This document shows positions 32,751 through 46,541 of a stretch of 64,000 nucleotides of DNA, piece after piece. Under the pieces are notes generated by a model, which saw only the letters and a program-made list of their open reading frames with translations, was not told the origin of the DNA and ran no database searches. Each line of letters starts with the position of its first letter. The first letter of the stretch is position 1. The DNA comes from Papio anubis (Eukaryota; Chordata; Mammalia; Primates; Cercopithecidae): NCBI RefSeq assembly GCF_008728515.1, contig NC_044980.1, positions 29,962,290-30,026,289 of the forward strand, given 5' to 3'. The position numbers were made by a program, and so were the translations under genes.

Positions 32751-34074
32751 TGCATGGAACAAAAGCATTAATGAACTGTTTCTTTTCAAAGATAGAAAAT
32801 GTCCATTAAAATCACTCTTACAGCTATTAAAACTATTACGACATTAAAATAAAAGATAAAAGACAAACTCCAATGCACAGAAGTATTCAACTTTTTGAAA
32901 ATTTCTTTCCTCCACGAAATAAGTTAATAATTAATAAATAAATTTTAATTTTTTGTAATAAGTAGCAACAGATATTGCAAAAAGCTAACATACCCATCAA
33001 GAAAAATGATTACCACTGACAACGTGCATGTGTACTGTAGGTTTTGTGTATTTCTCAGGCTGCAATAATGCCATTGAGACTGTGGGGATATCAGAGCTGA
33101 CACTGTGAGTGATCAAACTGAATTAAAAAATAAAAAAGCAAACCTTGTTAGTCACAAAGGCAGTGGGAGCAGCAGGGAGGACTGGGGGTGGCAAAGAAAT
33201 GTGCTTTTTAGTCTTACCTCCTACAGCCCCAGAGGAAATATGTTGATTTTTGGTGCAATTAGTTGCCACAAAAACTCTGCTCTAAGGAACCCTGTCTATT
33301 TCTTTACCTTCTAGGAACTATTATAATAATATTTTAATTATTATGAAGCTTTCACCAAGATGCTCAGGGTGTTACATCAACAATTAAAACATCATCATCA
33401 TAAACAATAACAATTAAAACCACATAAACCGCACAGCACAAAACAGCCACAGAACACTGAGTACAATGGCACTATTCAATGAGAAGGGCCCTTTTTTAGT
33501 GTTTTCTGTAATGTGACATTACATAATTATATTCTGAAGTTCAAAACCAGAAACAGGTCAAAAAGCATCATCAGTCGACAAACTACAAAATGACTACACA
33601 TTTGTCTATGGAACATTGGCCTCATATTTGGGGGAATTACCTAGTATTCACTGTTTTCTTTAAAATCGTGACTTTAAGAAAATAATTGAATGCCAATTAA
33701 AATGAAGAAAGAACCCACTGACAGAGATTCTGGCAGAATAGAAAATGCTGGTAGGATTTTAGTACCTCTGTCTCCTCTTCCATATTCCACTGATTGTGGT
33801 GATTAGTAAGTTGTTTAAGCCATTTATAATTCCATTTCAGCGTCTGTGAACAAGGAGCAAAATTGTTTCTGGCACCAGAGAAATTACTTTAGGATGTACA
33901 AACGAAAGATTCTGCTACTCTATCAAGCAATTCACATAACACTGCCCACGAATCCACTGTATAGCCAGGGATACCAACTCTCTGGTTTGAAATATACATT
34001 TCCTTTGAGATATTTTAAGTAAATGATATTCAGTGACTTCTTCGTTATAGAAATGGCAAATATATATATTTTTT
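32751..34074. other. Sequence with nothing assigned
   Basis: No gene, repeat family or RNA recognised. Confidence 0.35.
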
Positions 34075-36380
34075 CTTTTATAATTGAATAAAGTTTTTAT
34101 TGAAATCTATCCTACACACCATAAGGTAAGGAGAGAATATAGATATAGCTTGAGGAATTTTCCCAAAGCAAGCATACCCATGCACTCACCACTCAGAGGA
34201 ATAAACTGGATAAATTGGACATTCCACTAACACAGTAACCTCCTTTCTGTCTGCTCCAAGTTGTTGCACTATTTCCAAAAAGGTAACCAGTGGGCTGCCT
34301 TCTTTGGCTATCTCTTTGCTCTACTGGGTTTTGTGCTTCATGGAAATAGGTTTATACTGCGCTTGGTGTTTTATGTTTCTTCTTTTGCTCAATATTATGT
34401 TTGTGAAATTCACCCATGATGCTGTGAGCAGTAATAGTGCCTTCATTTATGTTATTGTATAGCATCACTTTATGTGAATATACCATGACTATTTGGTTAT
34501 ATTAGGTTTTAGGCTGCTGTCGTGAACATTCTTGTGTATGTCATTTGATGTACATAGCTTTTCCTTTCTGTTAAGTAAACATCTATGATAGAATGTCACA
34601 GAGTTTCTGAATGTTCAGAATGTCATAGAGTTTGTGGATCTTCAGCTTCAGTAAATATTACCCAACAATCTTTCAAAGTGGGCAGCTCGTGTTACATAAT
34701 GACTAGCTGAATATAAGATTTCCATTTGTTCAACATCCTTCTCAAGAATTTTCATTTTCAGGGTTTTACATTTTTAGCTTTCATTTTTAAGTTAATTTAT
34801 TGTTTCACTTTTAATATAATCTCATTTTGGTTTTATTTTTAATTTCTCTGATGACTAATGATGCCGAGCAATGCTGTCTATGCATATTGGACATTTGAAT
34901 ATCTTCTTTTCTGCAATATTTTGCCCATTTTTTAAATTTTAAAAATTAAGTCTGTGTTTTTCTTGATTTAAAGAAGTTATGTTCATACTCCTGAACATAG
35001 GAGTTCAGGAAAGAGACCGCCTTTCTCATGAATATGTATTGCCAACAAAGTCTTCCACTCAGAGGCTTATCTTTTTTGTTTCTTACTGGCCATTTTTAAT
35101 AAATAGAAGCAAAAAATTTTCATAAAGTCCACTCTAGAAGTCTTTTACTTTTCTAGCAAATGTTTTTGATAGCCTATTTGAGAAATATTTATAAACCCCA
35201 AAATCACAGAGACAGTCTCTGTTATCTTTTAAAAGATGTTTGTTTTACCTTTCAATTTAGATCTACAATCCACAGAGATACTATTTCTTTTTTAATCATC
35301 TGAGGTAGCGATCAAGAGAAACATTTTTTTTTCCATATGAATATTCAATTGACCTAGAACCACTTATTGAAAAAGAACACCTTTTCACAATTGCACTAGA
35401 GAGGACCTCTGTCATAATTCAAGTGAGTGTATCTAGATGTTGTGTGTTGCTTTGTTTATTCTTACTTCATCACTCCACTGTCTTAATTACTGATGATTTA
35501 AAGTGTAGATATTTCGCAATGTGAGATTCCTCACTTTGTTCTTTTCCAACATTTTCATTTCTATTCTTGGTCTTTTGCTTTTCCACACATATTTATATTC
35601 AACTTGTCAATTTCCACCAAAAACGATGGAATTTTGATTGGAATTCCAATGACTCTATAAATCGATTAGGGCACGTTGGATACACAACACTAGATTATCC
35701 AGTCCATGAACATGGTATCGTTATTCACTCACTGAGTCTTCTCTAACTTCCCTTATGCCTCCTAGCTTCATTTTTAGAGATCCTGAATATACTGTATTAG
35801 GTTTATTCGTAGGTATTTGATGAATTTTAAAGCTATTCTAAAAGTTAGCATCATAAAATTTTTATTTTCTAAAGTTTGCTTATATTTAGAAGTGTTTTAT
35901 GTTTATGTTAATCTTACATGCAGAAACACTGCTGAATTTACTAATGTTTTCTACATAGTTATTCAATTGTATTTTACACAAATTATAGCATATTTTTTCT
36001 TTTCCTCTAACACATTGCTATTTATTTTTGTACTTCATTGTACTGGCCAAGAGCTCCAGGATGATGTTGGATAGAAATGATGATGGTGGCATTCTTACCT
36101 CAATTTTCTCAAGAGAAAGTTTTCAATATTTAACCATTAAATAGGATATTTGCTATAGGTTTTTGTTGATATCTTTTATCAAATTAAGGACATTCCTTGT
36201 TTGATAAAATTTTTTATTAAGGAAAGGTGTTGAATTTTATCAGATGCCTTATTTTTCTACTTTATTCTGTTAGCATAGTTAAAATACATTGATTGATTTT
36301 TGAATGTGAATGTTGAATTCCCAGAATAATATGCTGGATAATTTTCTTACATTTTCTAGAATACGTCAAGTATGAAGAAA
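34075..36380 (-). mobile_element. Old L1M LINE in antisense orientation
   Basis: On the plus strand the sequence follows the antisense L1 ORF2 in order: 'tcacccatgatgctgtgagc' (34411 on), 'gatgactaatgatgccgagc' (34851 on), 'gtccatgaacatggtatcg' (35702 on), and 'aggtgttgaattttatcag' (36224 on). It is heavily diverged and riddled with stops. Both ends are approximate. The L1M subfamily is not determined. Confidence 0.7.
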
Positions 36381-36986
36381 GCTTTCATTATAAAAATAAT
36401 AAGACTTTCGAAAATTTATCTTATTTTTACTAGTTTCTGACTCCTTTCTGTAAGGCATGCAAAGCTACCTGCTGGAGATCACTTCACTGGTTTTAATTGA
36501 CCCTCAGATATGCTTTTGTGATGACCTGGGGAATTCATGCCTTCTTTGTCCATTATAGCTTATATAACCAAGTAACTGGTAGCTGAGCATCTTGATATAG
36601 GAATAAATAGAAAATGTTATTTATTTATTTCATTGCAGGAAAATGGCTTATCCTTAAGCAATTTAAAAAATATTGTCTAATAATGGTTATTATTGTCTAA
36701 AGACTGTCTATACAGGGCTTTTGTAATAATCAGTTCTGATGTCCACTTTAAAATATTGATGAAGGCTTTTAGTATCATAAGCAAAGATTTTCTGAGCTTC
36801 CTCAGATCTGATTAGTAATTTACTTTTCAGAACCTCTTCCAACCTATATTATAATTCTAGATGGCAAATGTAGTACAAAGATATGCTTTGTGAAAAATGT
36901 AAATGCCACACAAAAATGTATAAGCTCAATCACTTTAAAAACATGATGTGGCCTTCTACCCCCAAATGTCTATATCTTTCAACAAA
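36381..36986. other. Sequence with nothing assigned
   Basis: Sequence between the old L1M and the full-length L1. No gene recognised. Confidence 0.35.
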
Positions 36987-36999
36987 ATTTGGAAGTGGA

Positions 37000-38337
37000 G
37001 GGGATCCCTGGGCAAGATGGCCAAACAGGAACAGTTCTGGTCTGCAGCTCCAAGTGACACCAATGCAGAAGGCAGTTGATTTCTGCATTTCCAACTGAGG
37101 TGTCTGGTTCATCTCACTGGGACTGGTTACTCAATTGGTATAGCCAACGGAGGGCGAGCAGAAGCAGGGTGGGTCATTGCCTTACCCAGGAAGCTCAAGA
37201 GGTTGGGCAAGTCACTCCCCTAACCAAGGGAAGCCATGAGGGACTGTGCTTTAAGGGATAGAGCATTCTGGCCTACATACGCTTTTACCACAGTCTTCCC
37301 AACCCACAACAAGGAGATTCGCTTGGGTGCCTGCACCACCAGGGCCCTGGGTTTCAAGCACAAAACTGGATAACCATTTGGGCAGACACTGAGCTAGCTG
37401 CAGGAGGTTTTTTTTCATATCCCTGTGCCACCTGGAGTGCCAGCAAGACAGAACCATTCACTCCCCTAGAAAGGGGGCTGAAGCTAGGAAGCAAAGTGGT
37501 GCAACTAGGCGAATCCCACCCCAAAGAGCCCAGCAAGCTAAAATCCACTGGCTTGAAATTCTTGCTGCCAGCATAGCAGTCTGAAGTCGATCTGGGATGC
37601 TCGAGCTTGAAGAGGGGATGGGAGTCTGCCATTAATGAGGCTTGAGTAGGTGGTTTTCCCCTCACAATACTAACAAAGCCCCCAGAAAGTTTGGACTGGG
37701 TGGAGCCCATTGCAGCTCAGCAAGGCTGTTGTGGCCAGATTGCCTCTCTAGATTTCCTCCTCTCTGGGAGAGGCATCTTTGAAAGAAATGAAGCAGCTCC
37801 AGTCAAGGGCTTATAGATAAAACTCCCATTTCCCTGGGACAGAGCACCTGGAGGAAGGGGTGGCTGTGGGCGCAGCCTCAGCAGACTTAAATGTTCCTGC
37901 CTACCATGTCTAAAGAGAGCAGTGTATCTCCCAGCACAGTGCTCAAGCTCTGCTAAGGGACAGACTGCCTCCTCAAGTGGGTCCCTGACCCCCATTGTTT
38001 CCTGATGGGGAGACACCTCCCAGCAGGGGTCGACAGGCACCTCATACAGGAGAGCTCTGTCTGGTATCTGGCAAGTGCCCCTCTGAGACGAAGCTTCCAG
38101 AGAAAGGAACAGCCAGCCATCTTTGCTGTTCTGCAGCCTCAGCTGGTGATATCCAGGGAAACAAGGTCTGGATTGGAACCCCAGCAAACTCCAGCAGACC
38201 TGCAGAAGAGGGGCCTGACTGTTAGAAGGAAAACCAACAAACAGAAAGCAATGGCATCAACATCAACAAAAAGGACGATCATGGAAAAACTTCATCTGAA
38301 GGCCATCAACAGCAAAGATAAAAGGTAGATAAATCCA
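37000..38337 (+). promoter_or_regulatory. L1 5' UTR (decayed promoter)
   Basis: In L1 the 5' UTR is the internal RNA polymerase II promoter. The YY1-type site CAAGATGGCC is present at 37013-37022, the normal position just after the start. CpG dinucleotides are few, in keeping with decay. The minus strand contains unusually long frames (156 codons at 37717-38187, 118 at 37354-37710); I see no known domain in them. Confidence 0.8.
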
Positions 38338-38343
38338 TGAAGA

Positions 38344-39344
38344 TGAGGGAAAACCAGTGAAAAAAGGCTAAAAATTCCAAAAATCAGAATGCCACTTCTC
38401 CAAAGGATCACAACTCCATGCCAGCAACGGAACAAAACTGGATGGAGAATGAGTTTGACAAATTGACAGAAGTAGGTTTCAGGAGGTGGGTAATAATAAA
38501 TTCCTCTGAGCCAAAGGAACATGTTCTAACCCAATGCAAGGAAGCTAAGAACCTTGATAAAAGGTTAGAGGAACTGCTAACTAGAATAACCTGTTTAGAG
38601 AAGAACATAAATGACCTGATGGAGCTGAGAAACACAGCACGAGAATTCTGTGAAGCATACACAAGTGTCAATAGACAAATCGATCAAGCGGAAGAAGGGA
38701 TATCAGAGATTGAAGATCAACTTAATGAAATAAAGCATGAAGATAAGATTAGAAAAAAAAGAATGAAAAGGAATGAGCAAAGCCTCTAAGAAATATAGGA
38801 CTGTGTGAAAAGACCAAACCTACGTTTGATTGGTATACCTGAAAGTGACAGAGAGAATGGAACCAAGCTGGAAAACATACTTCAGGTGATTATCCAGGAG
38901 AAGTTCCCCAACCTAGCAAGACAGGCCAACATTCAAATTCAGGAAATACAGAGAACACCACTAAGATACTCCCCAAGAAGAGTAACCCCAAGACACATAA
39001 CTGTCAGATTCTCCAAGGTTGAAATGAAGGGAAAAATATTAAGGGCAGCCAGAGAGTAAGGTCAGGTTACCCACAAAGGGAAGCCCATCAAACTCAGCGG
39101 ATCTCTCTGCAGAAACCCTACAAGCCAATATTCAACATTCTTAAAGAAAATAATTTTCAACCCAGAATTTCATATCTAGCCAAACTAAGCTTCAGAAGCA
39201 AAGGAGAAATAAAATCCTTTATAGACAAGCAAATGCTGAGGGATTTTGTCACTACCAGGCCTGCTTTACAAGAGTCCTGAAGGAAGCACTAAATATGGAA
39301 AGGAAAAACCAGTACCAGACACTGCAAAAACAAAATAAAATGTA
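38344..39344 (+). pseudogene. L1 ORF1 remnant
   Basis: ORF1 encodes the RNA-binding trimeric chaperone of L1. The frame begins at about 38344 with an early TGA in the eighth codon region (38361). A 123-codon piece (38418-38789) holds the coiled-coil side and an 84-codon piece (38805-39059) holds the RRM domain with 'LRLIGIPES' near its start; a stop at 38787 and shifts separate them. The region ends near the 'atgtaa' at 39344. Confidence 0.85.
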
Positions 39345-39414
39345 AAGACCATCGACACTATGAGAAAACTACATCAACTAATGGGGGGGAAAAGAAAACA
39401 CAGCTAGCATCATA

Positions 39415-42400
39415 ATGACTGGATCAAATTCACACATAACAATATTAACCCTAAATGTAAACATGCTAAATGCCCCAATTAAAAGGCACAGACTGGCAAA
39501 TCTGATAGAGTGAAGACCCATCAGTGTGCTGTATTCAGGAGACACATCTCACGTGCATAGACACACATAAGCTCAAAATAAAGGTATGGAGGAAGATTTA
39601 CCAAGCAACTGGAAAGCAAAAAAAAAAAAGCAGAAGATTGAATCCTAGTCTCTGATAAAACAGACTTTGAACTAACAAAGATAAAAAAAAAAAAAAAGAC
39701 AAAGAAGGGCATTACATAATGGTAAAGGGATAAATGTTACGAGAAGACCTAGCTATCTTAAATATATATGCACCCAATACAAGAGCACCCAGATTCACAA
39801 AGCAAGTTCTTAGAGACCTACAAAGAGACTTAGACTCACACATAATAATAGTGGGAGACTTTAACACCCCATTGTCAATATTAGACAGATCAACAAGACA
39901 GAAAATTAACAAGGATATTCAGGATTTGAACTCAGCTCAGGACCAAGCAAACCTAATAGACATCTACAGAACTCTCTACCCCAATTCTACAGAATATACA
40001 TTCTTCTCAGCACCACATCACACTTAATTCTAACACCAACCAGATAATTGGAAGTAAAACACTCCTCAGTAAATACAAAAGGATGGAAATCATAACAAAC
40101 AGTTTCTCAGACCACAGTGCAATCAAATTAGAACTCACAATTAAGAAACTCACTCAAAACCACACAACTACATGGAAACTGAACCTGCTCCTGAATGACT
40201 ACAGGGTAAATAATGAAATGAAGGCAGAAATAAGTAAGTTCTTTGAAACCAAAGAGAATAAAGACACAATGTACCATAATTTTGGAGACACAGCTGAAGC
40301 AGTGTCTAGAGGGGAATTTATAGCACTAAATGCCCACGAGAGAAAGCAGATAAGACCTAAAATTGGCACCCTAACATCACAATTAAAAGAACTAGAGAAG
40401 CAACGGCAAACAAATTCAAAAGCCAGCAGAGGGCAAGAAATAACTAAGATCAGAGCAGAACTGAAGGAGATAGAGACATGAAAAACTCTTCAAAAAATCA
40501 TTGCATCCAGGAGCTAGTTTTTTGAAAAGATTAACAAAATAGGTATACTACTAGCCAGACTAATAAAGAAGAAAAGAGAGAAGAAGCAAATATACACAAT
40601 AAAACATGATAAAGGGGAGATCACCACTGATCCCTAGAAGAAAGAGAAAAATTCCCAGATACATACACCCTCCCAAGACTAAATCAGGAAGAAGTTGAAT
40701 CCCTGAATAGAACAATAACAAGTTCTGAAATTGAGGAAGTAATTAATAGCTTACAAAAAAAAAAAAAAAAGCCCAGAACCAGATGGATTCACAGTCGAAT
40801 TCTACCAGAGGTACAAAGAGGAGCTGGTACCATTCCTTCTGAAACTATTCCAAACAATAGAAAAAGAGGGACTTTTCCCTAACTCATTTTATGAGGCCAG
40901 CATCATCCTGATACCAAAACCTGGCAGAGACACAACAAAAATAGAAAATTTCAAGCCAATATCCCTGATGAACATTGATGCAAAAATTTTCAATAAAATA
41001 CTGGCAAACCGAATCCAGCAGCACATCAAAAAGCTTATCCACCACGATCAAGTTAGATTCATCCCTGGGATGGTTCAACCTATGCAAATCAATAAATGTA
41101 ATCCATCACATAAACAGAACCAATGACAAAAACCACATGATTATCTCAATAGATGCAGAAAAGGCCTTCAATAAAATACAACACCCCTTCATGCAAAAAC
41201 ACTAAATAAACTAGGTATTGATGGAATGTATCTCAAAATAATAAGAGCTATCTATGACAAACCCACAGCCAATATCATACTGAATTGGCAAAAACTGGAA
41301 GCATTCCCTTGAAAAACCAGCACAAGACAAAGATGCCCTCTCTCACCGTTACTATTCAACATAGTATTGGAAGTTCTGGCCAGGGCAATCAGGCAAAAGA
41401 AAGAAATGAAGTATTCAAATAGGAAGAGAGGAAGTCAAATTGTCTCTGTTTGCAGATGACATGATTGTATATTTAGAAAACCCCATCATCTCGGCCCAAA
41501 GACTCCTTAAGTTGACAGGCAACTTCAGCAAAGTTTCAGGATATAAAATCAATGTGCAAAAATCACATGCATTTTTTTACACCAATAATAGACAGAGACC
41601 AAAACATGAGTGAACTCCCATTCACAATTACTACAAAGAGAATAAAATACCTAGGAATACAACTTACAAGTGATGTGAAGGACCTACAAACCACTGCTCA
41701 AGGAAATAAGGACACAAACAAATGGAAAAATATTCCATGCTCATGGATAGGAAGAATCAATATCATAAAAATGGCCCATACTGCCCAAAGTAATTTATAC
41801 ATTCAATGCTATTTCCATCAAGCTACCATAGAATTTCTTCACAGAATTAGAAAAAACTACTTTAAATTTCATATGGAACCACAAAAGCGCCTGTATACCC
41901 AAGACAGTCCTAAGCAAAAAGAACAAAGCTGGAGGCATCACACTACCTGACTTCAAACTATACTACAAGTCTGCAGTAACCAAAACAGCATAGTACTTGT
42001 ACCAAAACAGATATATAGACCAATGGAACAGAACAGAAGCCTCAGAAATAAAGCCATACATCTATAACCATCTGATCTTTGACAACCCTGACAAAAACAA
42101 ACAATTGGGAAAGGATTCCCTATTTAATAAGTGGTGCTGGGAAAACCGGCTAGCCATACACAGAAAAATGAAACTGGACCCCTTCCTTACACCTTATACA
42201 AAAACTAACCCAAGATGGATTAAAGACTTAAATATAAGACCTAAAGCCATAAAAACCCTAGAAGAAAACCTAGGCAATACCTTTCAGGACATAGGCATTG
42301 GCAAAGATTTCATGACTAAAATATCAAAAGCAGTGGCAACAAAAGCCAAAATTGACAAATGGGATTTAATTAAACTAACGAGCTTCTGCACACCAAAAGA

Positions 42401-43152
42401 AACTATCATCAGAGTGAGAAGGCAACCTACAGAATGGGAGAAAATTTTTGCAGTCTATCGATCTGACAAAGGGCTAATATCCAGAATCTACAAGGAACTT
42501 AAACAAATTTATAAGAAAAAAAAAACATCAAAAAGTGGGTGAAGGATATGAACAGATACTTTTCAAAAGAAGACATTTATGGAGCCAACAAACATATGAA
42601 AAAAAAGTTCATCATCAATGGTCATTAGAGAAATACAAATCAAAACCACAGTGAGATACCATCTCACACCAGTTAGTATGGCGATCATTAAAAAGTCAGG
42701 AAACAACAGATACTGGAGAGGATGTGGAGAAACAGGAACGCTTTTACACTGTTGGTAGGTGTGCAAATTAGTTCAACCATTGTGGAAGACAGTGTGGCAA
42801 TTCCTCAAGAATCTAGAACCAGAAACACCATTTGACCCAACAATCCCATTACTGGTTATATAACCAAAGGATTATAAATCATTTTCTGCTATAAAGACAC
42901 ATGCACACATATGTTTATTGTGGCACTATTCACAATGGCAAAGACTTGTAACCAACCCAAATGCCCATCAATGTTAGATTGGATAAAGAAAATGTGACAC
43001 ATATACACCATGGAATACTATGCAGCCATAAAAAAGGATGAGTTCATGTCCTTTGCAGGGACATGAATGAAGCTGGAAACCATCATTCTCAGCAAACTAA
43101 CACAGAAACAGAAAACAAGCACCTCACGTTCTCACTCATAAGTGGGAGTTGA
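39415..43152 (+). pseudogene. L1 ORF2 remnant
   Basis: Begins at ATG 39415 and ends at the TGA 43150-43152. It covers endonuclease (with GDFNTPLS in 39734-40027), reverse transcriptase with the FADD box at 41449-41460, and the C-terminal region near 42700. Longest frames are 97, 132, 132 and 181 codons in different phases, so it is broken many times. A normal ORF2 is about 1275 codons; the coding span here is close to this, minus a few deletions. No functional enzyme expected. Confidence 0.9.
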
Positions 43153-43392
43153 ACAGTGAGAACACATGGACACAGGGAGGGGAAGAACACACACCAGGGT
43201 CTGTCAAGGGGTGAGGGACCAGGGGCGGGATGGCATTAGGAGAAACACCTAATGTAGATGACGGGTTGATGGATGCAGCAAACCACCATGGCACATGTAT
43301 ACCTATGTAACTAACCTACACGTTCTGTACATGTATCCCAGAACTTAACGTATAATAAAAATAAAGGGGAAAAAAAAACATTTGGAAGTGGA

Positions 43393-44662
43393 AACACTAT
43401 ATACAAAGTGAAAGTACCTAAGTGGTAACAGATTTGCCTTTTCTAAGAAGAATTTGGAAAAAAAAACAAAAACAAAAATTAGTTGTTACATAAAAGGAAC
43501 AATCACTAACCAAATGAGGTGAGTGAAAGGATTTACAAGCAAGCCATTTAGAATTTTAGAGTTGCCGCATATTTTAGGTGAGGGATTAACAGATAGTATT
43601 TGGAACTCCAAAAATGTCTCTGCTCAAATTGAAAAATGGAAACTAAACCAAGATGTTAGTTTGGGAAGCAGCTGCAGCACATTTTAGGAGCATACATGGA
43701 CATTCCTTCAATGCTGTCACTAAGATACCAAATTTAGCACAAAACAATACAACTTTGAAAAATCAAAGAACTTGGGCTTAGAAATTCACTTTTGCCAAGA
43801 ATGTACAATTTGTGATAGGTTTGCTGTAATAAGTTCATATGATCTAGCTCAGATAAATTGTTTCCTTTAGCCCTTTGCAGTAAAAAGTGTTTTTTCTGTG
43901 TACTCTCTCTTTAAAACCTGTTAGTATTAAAATTCCATCTTATCTAATTTATAAAAATATTTAATCAAATAAGATTTTGAATATTATTTATATTCCTCAA
44001 ACAGTTTCTAGGAATCATCTCCTAAGTTTCTGAATTCCAACCAAGTAGTACTGTGCCTGCCATTCAGTAGTCAATATATTGTTATATTAACTATATTAAT
44101 ATAACATTATTACTATTAACTACATTAACTATATTAGTTAATATTAAATATTTATAATGTGATAAATGTTTAATCTTCTAAAGAATGAAGTCATTCAACT
44201 TTAAAATTTTTATCTTTCAAAATCTTGATGAAAAAATAGTCCATGAATCAAATTTATTAGCTTATATGAAAAACATCCATATCTTTACTCCCACCTCTTA
44301 ATTTGTTACTATTACCTTTTGGGTATTTTTGGAGTTTGGTGTTCATGCTTGAAACAACTATTTTATTGTAGTAATAAATGAAAATTTTCTCATATGCTCC
44401 CAAGAAAAAGCATCATTAGGATGCAAAAATAAAAAATAGAAATATTTTTAAAGAGAAATATTCCCTTTAGGAGATTATGTTTTTCCATTCAAATTTTCTT
44501 TTCCAGGTCTTATCTCATTCTCTCCATGCAATCTCTCATGGGACACTTTAAAAAAAACAGTTTTTCCAAAAGTTGAATTAAACGAGGTTCCTTTTTATAT
44601 GAATATTCCTATAATAGGTTTATCTCATACTTTCAGACATATCCCGACATATAAAAATAAAG
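43393..44662. other. AT-rich sequence, nothing assigned
   Basis: Very AT-rich around 44060-44160 with TTAATATTAA-type text. No gene or named repeat recognised. Confidence 0.35.
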
Positions 44663-44676
44663 AAATTAGTTTTATG

Positions 44677-44971
44677 GGCCAGGCACAATGGCTTATACCT
44701 GTAATACCAGAACTTTGGGAGGCCAAGGAGGGAGGATTGCTTGTGTCCAAGAGATCAAGACCAGCCTGGGAAGCATAGTGAGACCCCCATCTCTACAAAA
44801 TAATTTAAAAATAGCCAGATCTGATGGTGCATGCCTATAGTCCCAGCTATTTGAGAGGCTGACCTAGGAGAATCACTTAAGCCCGACCAATCAAGGCTGC
44901 AGTGAGCCATGATCATGCCACTATACTCAGCCTGAGCAACGGAATGGAATGAGATCCTGTCTCAAATAAAT
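44677..44971 (+). mobile_element. AluJ element with target duplication
   Basis: Dimeric Alu with many differences; flanked by AAATTAGTTTTATG (44663-44676) and AAATTAGTTTCATG (44972-44985), a 14-bp duplication with one mismatch. The divergence suggests AluJ. Confidence 0.93.
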
Positions 44972-44985
44972 AAATTAGTTTCATG

Positions 44986-45830
44986 AACTTATTTTATTTA
45001 TTGAATATTGAATAATTATGGTCACCCTCCACGCATCTTCATGTTGTATTCACAGATTACAAATTGCTTTCTTCAGACTGTATAAAGCAGAATTGGCCAG
45101 CGTTCAAGCTCTTTGATTAAACAAAATGTAAAGGAATATAACATCCCCCTAAAAGAGCAGATGCGGTGTGGTGGAGCCTTCCCACAGTGTCTGACACTGC
45201 AGGATTACCACTGTCATACCCACACTCCAATTGCTCCCTTGTCAGCCCTTCAAATATTTCAGCACTTTTTCTTTCCTTTAATTATTCATTTAAACAATGA
45301 AATAGGGAGAGAACTTCACCCTGTTGGTTAATAGCCTTTGATTATAGAGTGAGAATGGAGAACCTTACTGGGAATTCTAAGTTCAACTGCACACTGAAAA
45401 GTTTATAAATAAAGTTTCCTATTAACTAACCAGAAGCATTTAAAAATCACCATGTCACATTCATAATTTAGTCTAGAAATTTAGAGCTACAGCTGGGGGA
45501 CGCTATACCTGAGAATACAAACAAAACACTTCATTAGACACTCACTGTATGTGTACACAAGAACAAAGGGAACACTTGTATATAAAACATAAAATTCTGC
45601 TACTATCATACCTTGAAAGGATAAATGTCCTTAATCACATCTAACAACTATTCTTCAGTGAAATGTGCCCTATTGTTACATTTGAATTGCAGAGTATTTT
45701 GGTGTTATGTTGGTGATGTTAGTGTTGAACTTTGTTTATTTTGCTAGAGCACTAGCAATCTAGAAACAAATATAACACACCATGGATTTTCTGACTAAAG
45801 AGAGGTTAGGAATGAATTCAGAGAATTTTC
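44986..45830. other. Sequence with nothing assigned
   Basis: No gene or repeat recognised. Confidence 0.35.
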
Positions 45831-45833
45831 AAC

Positions 45834-45994
45834 TGGCTGAACCTGGTGGCTCAGGCCTTTAGTCACAGATACTTGGGAGGCTGAGGCTGGAGGATCTCTT
45901 GAGGTCAGGAGTTTGAGGCTGCAGTGAGCTATGACCATGCCACTGCACTCCAGCCTAGAAGACAGAGTGAGACTCTGTCTCCAAAAAAGAAAAA
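45834..45994 (+). mobile_element. Alu monomer (FLAM/FRAM type)
   Basis: Single 7SL-derived arm of about 135 bp with an A-rich tail. The flanks 'agaattttcaac' (about 45822) and 'agaatttcaaac' (about 45995) look like a target duplication. The absence of a second arm marks it as a fossil monomer. Confidence 0.8.
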
Positions 45995-46203
45995 AGAATT
46001 TCAAACAAGTTTTGTTTATGCAATATAAAATTTATTTCACCATACACAGCGGTCTCCTCTTATCTGTGGTTTCACATTCCATGGAAAGTCCAGGGTATCC
46101 ATGTTGTAGATGCTACCTGCTTAATAGTAGCCATCCCCTTAGTAGGTGATTGTTGAATTGTATTGTAGTGTTTATGTTCAAGCAACCTTTATTTTACTTA
46201 ATA

Positions 46204-46340
46204 ATGGCCCCAAAGTGCAAAAGTCATAATGCTAGCAATTTGGATTCACCAAAGAGATGCATAAAAGTGTTTCCTTTAAGTGATAAGGTGAAAATTATCT
46301 TAATAAGGAAAGAAAAATAACCATATACTGAGGTTGCTAA
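46204..46340 (+). pseudogene. Tigger2-like transposase N-terminal remnant
   Basis: Only the first segment of the transposase DNA-binding region remains (about 46204-46340), then internal deletion removes the catalytic core. No function expected. Confidence 0.6.
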
Positions 46341-46541
46341 GATATACAGTAAGAATCTTATATCTGTGAAATTACGAACAGTAGATTGTTATAATTATTC
46401 TACTCTCTTACTGTGCCCAATTTTATAAGTTAAACTTTATCATAGGTATGTTTTATTAAAAAAGAAAACAGAGTGTATAAAGGATTCAATATTATCCACA
46501 GTTTCAGGCACCCACTGAAGATCTTGAAATGTATCCCCCAT

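Larger units (their letters stand above)
37000..43379 (+). mobile_element. Full-length primate L1 (6.38 kb), dead
   Basis: Spans the L1 5' UTR start through the 3' UTR and A-rich tail. Flanked by a perfect 13-bp direct repeat ATTTGGAAGTGGA (36987-36999 and 43380-43392). The 3' UTR reads 'atgtatcccagaacttaacg' near 43331, an older L1PA/L1PB-type form rather than the youngest L1Hs. All reading frames contain stops, frameshifts and deletions (for example about 65 bp missing near 40635 relative to the L1 at 15571). Not retrotransposition-competent. Confidence 0.95.

Noticed and set aside
37717..38187. 156-codon minus-strand frame
   Set aside because: It lies in the L1 5' UTR; GC-rich L1 5' UTRs give long chance frames. 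Kept only as a low-interest observation.
42997..43152. Possible functional L1
   Set aside because: ORF1 has an early TGA and ORF2 is split into many frames with deletions, so retrotransposition competence is excluded.
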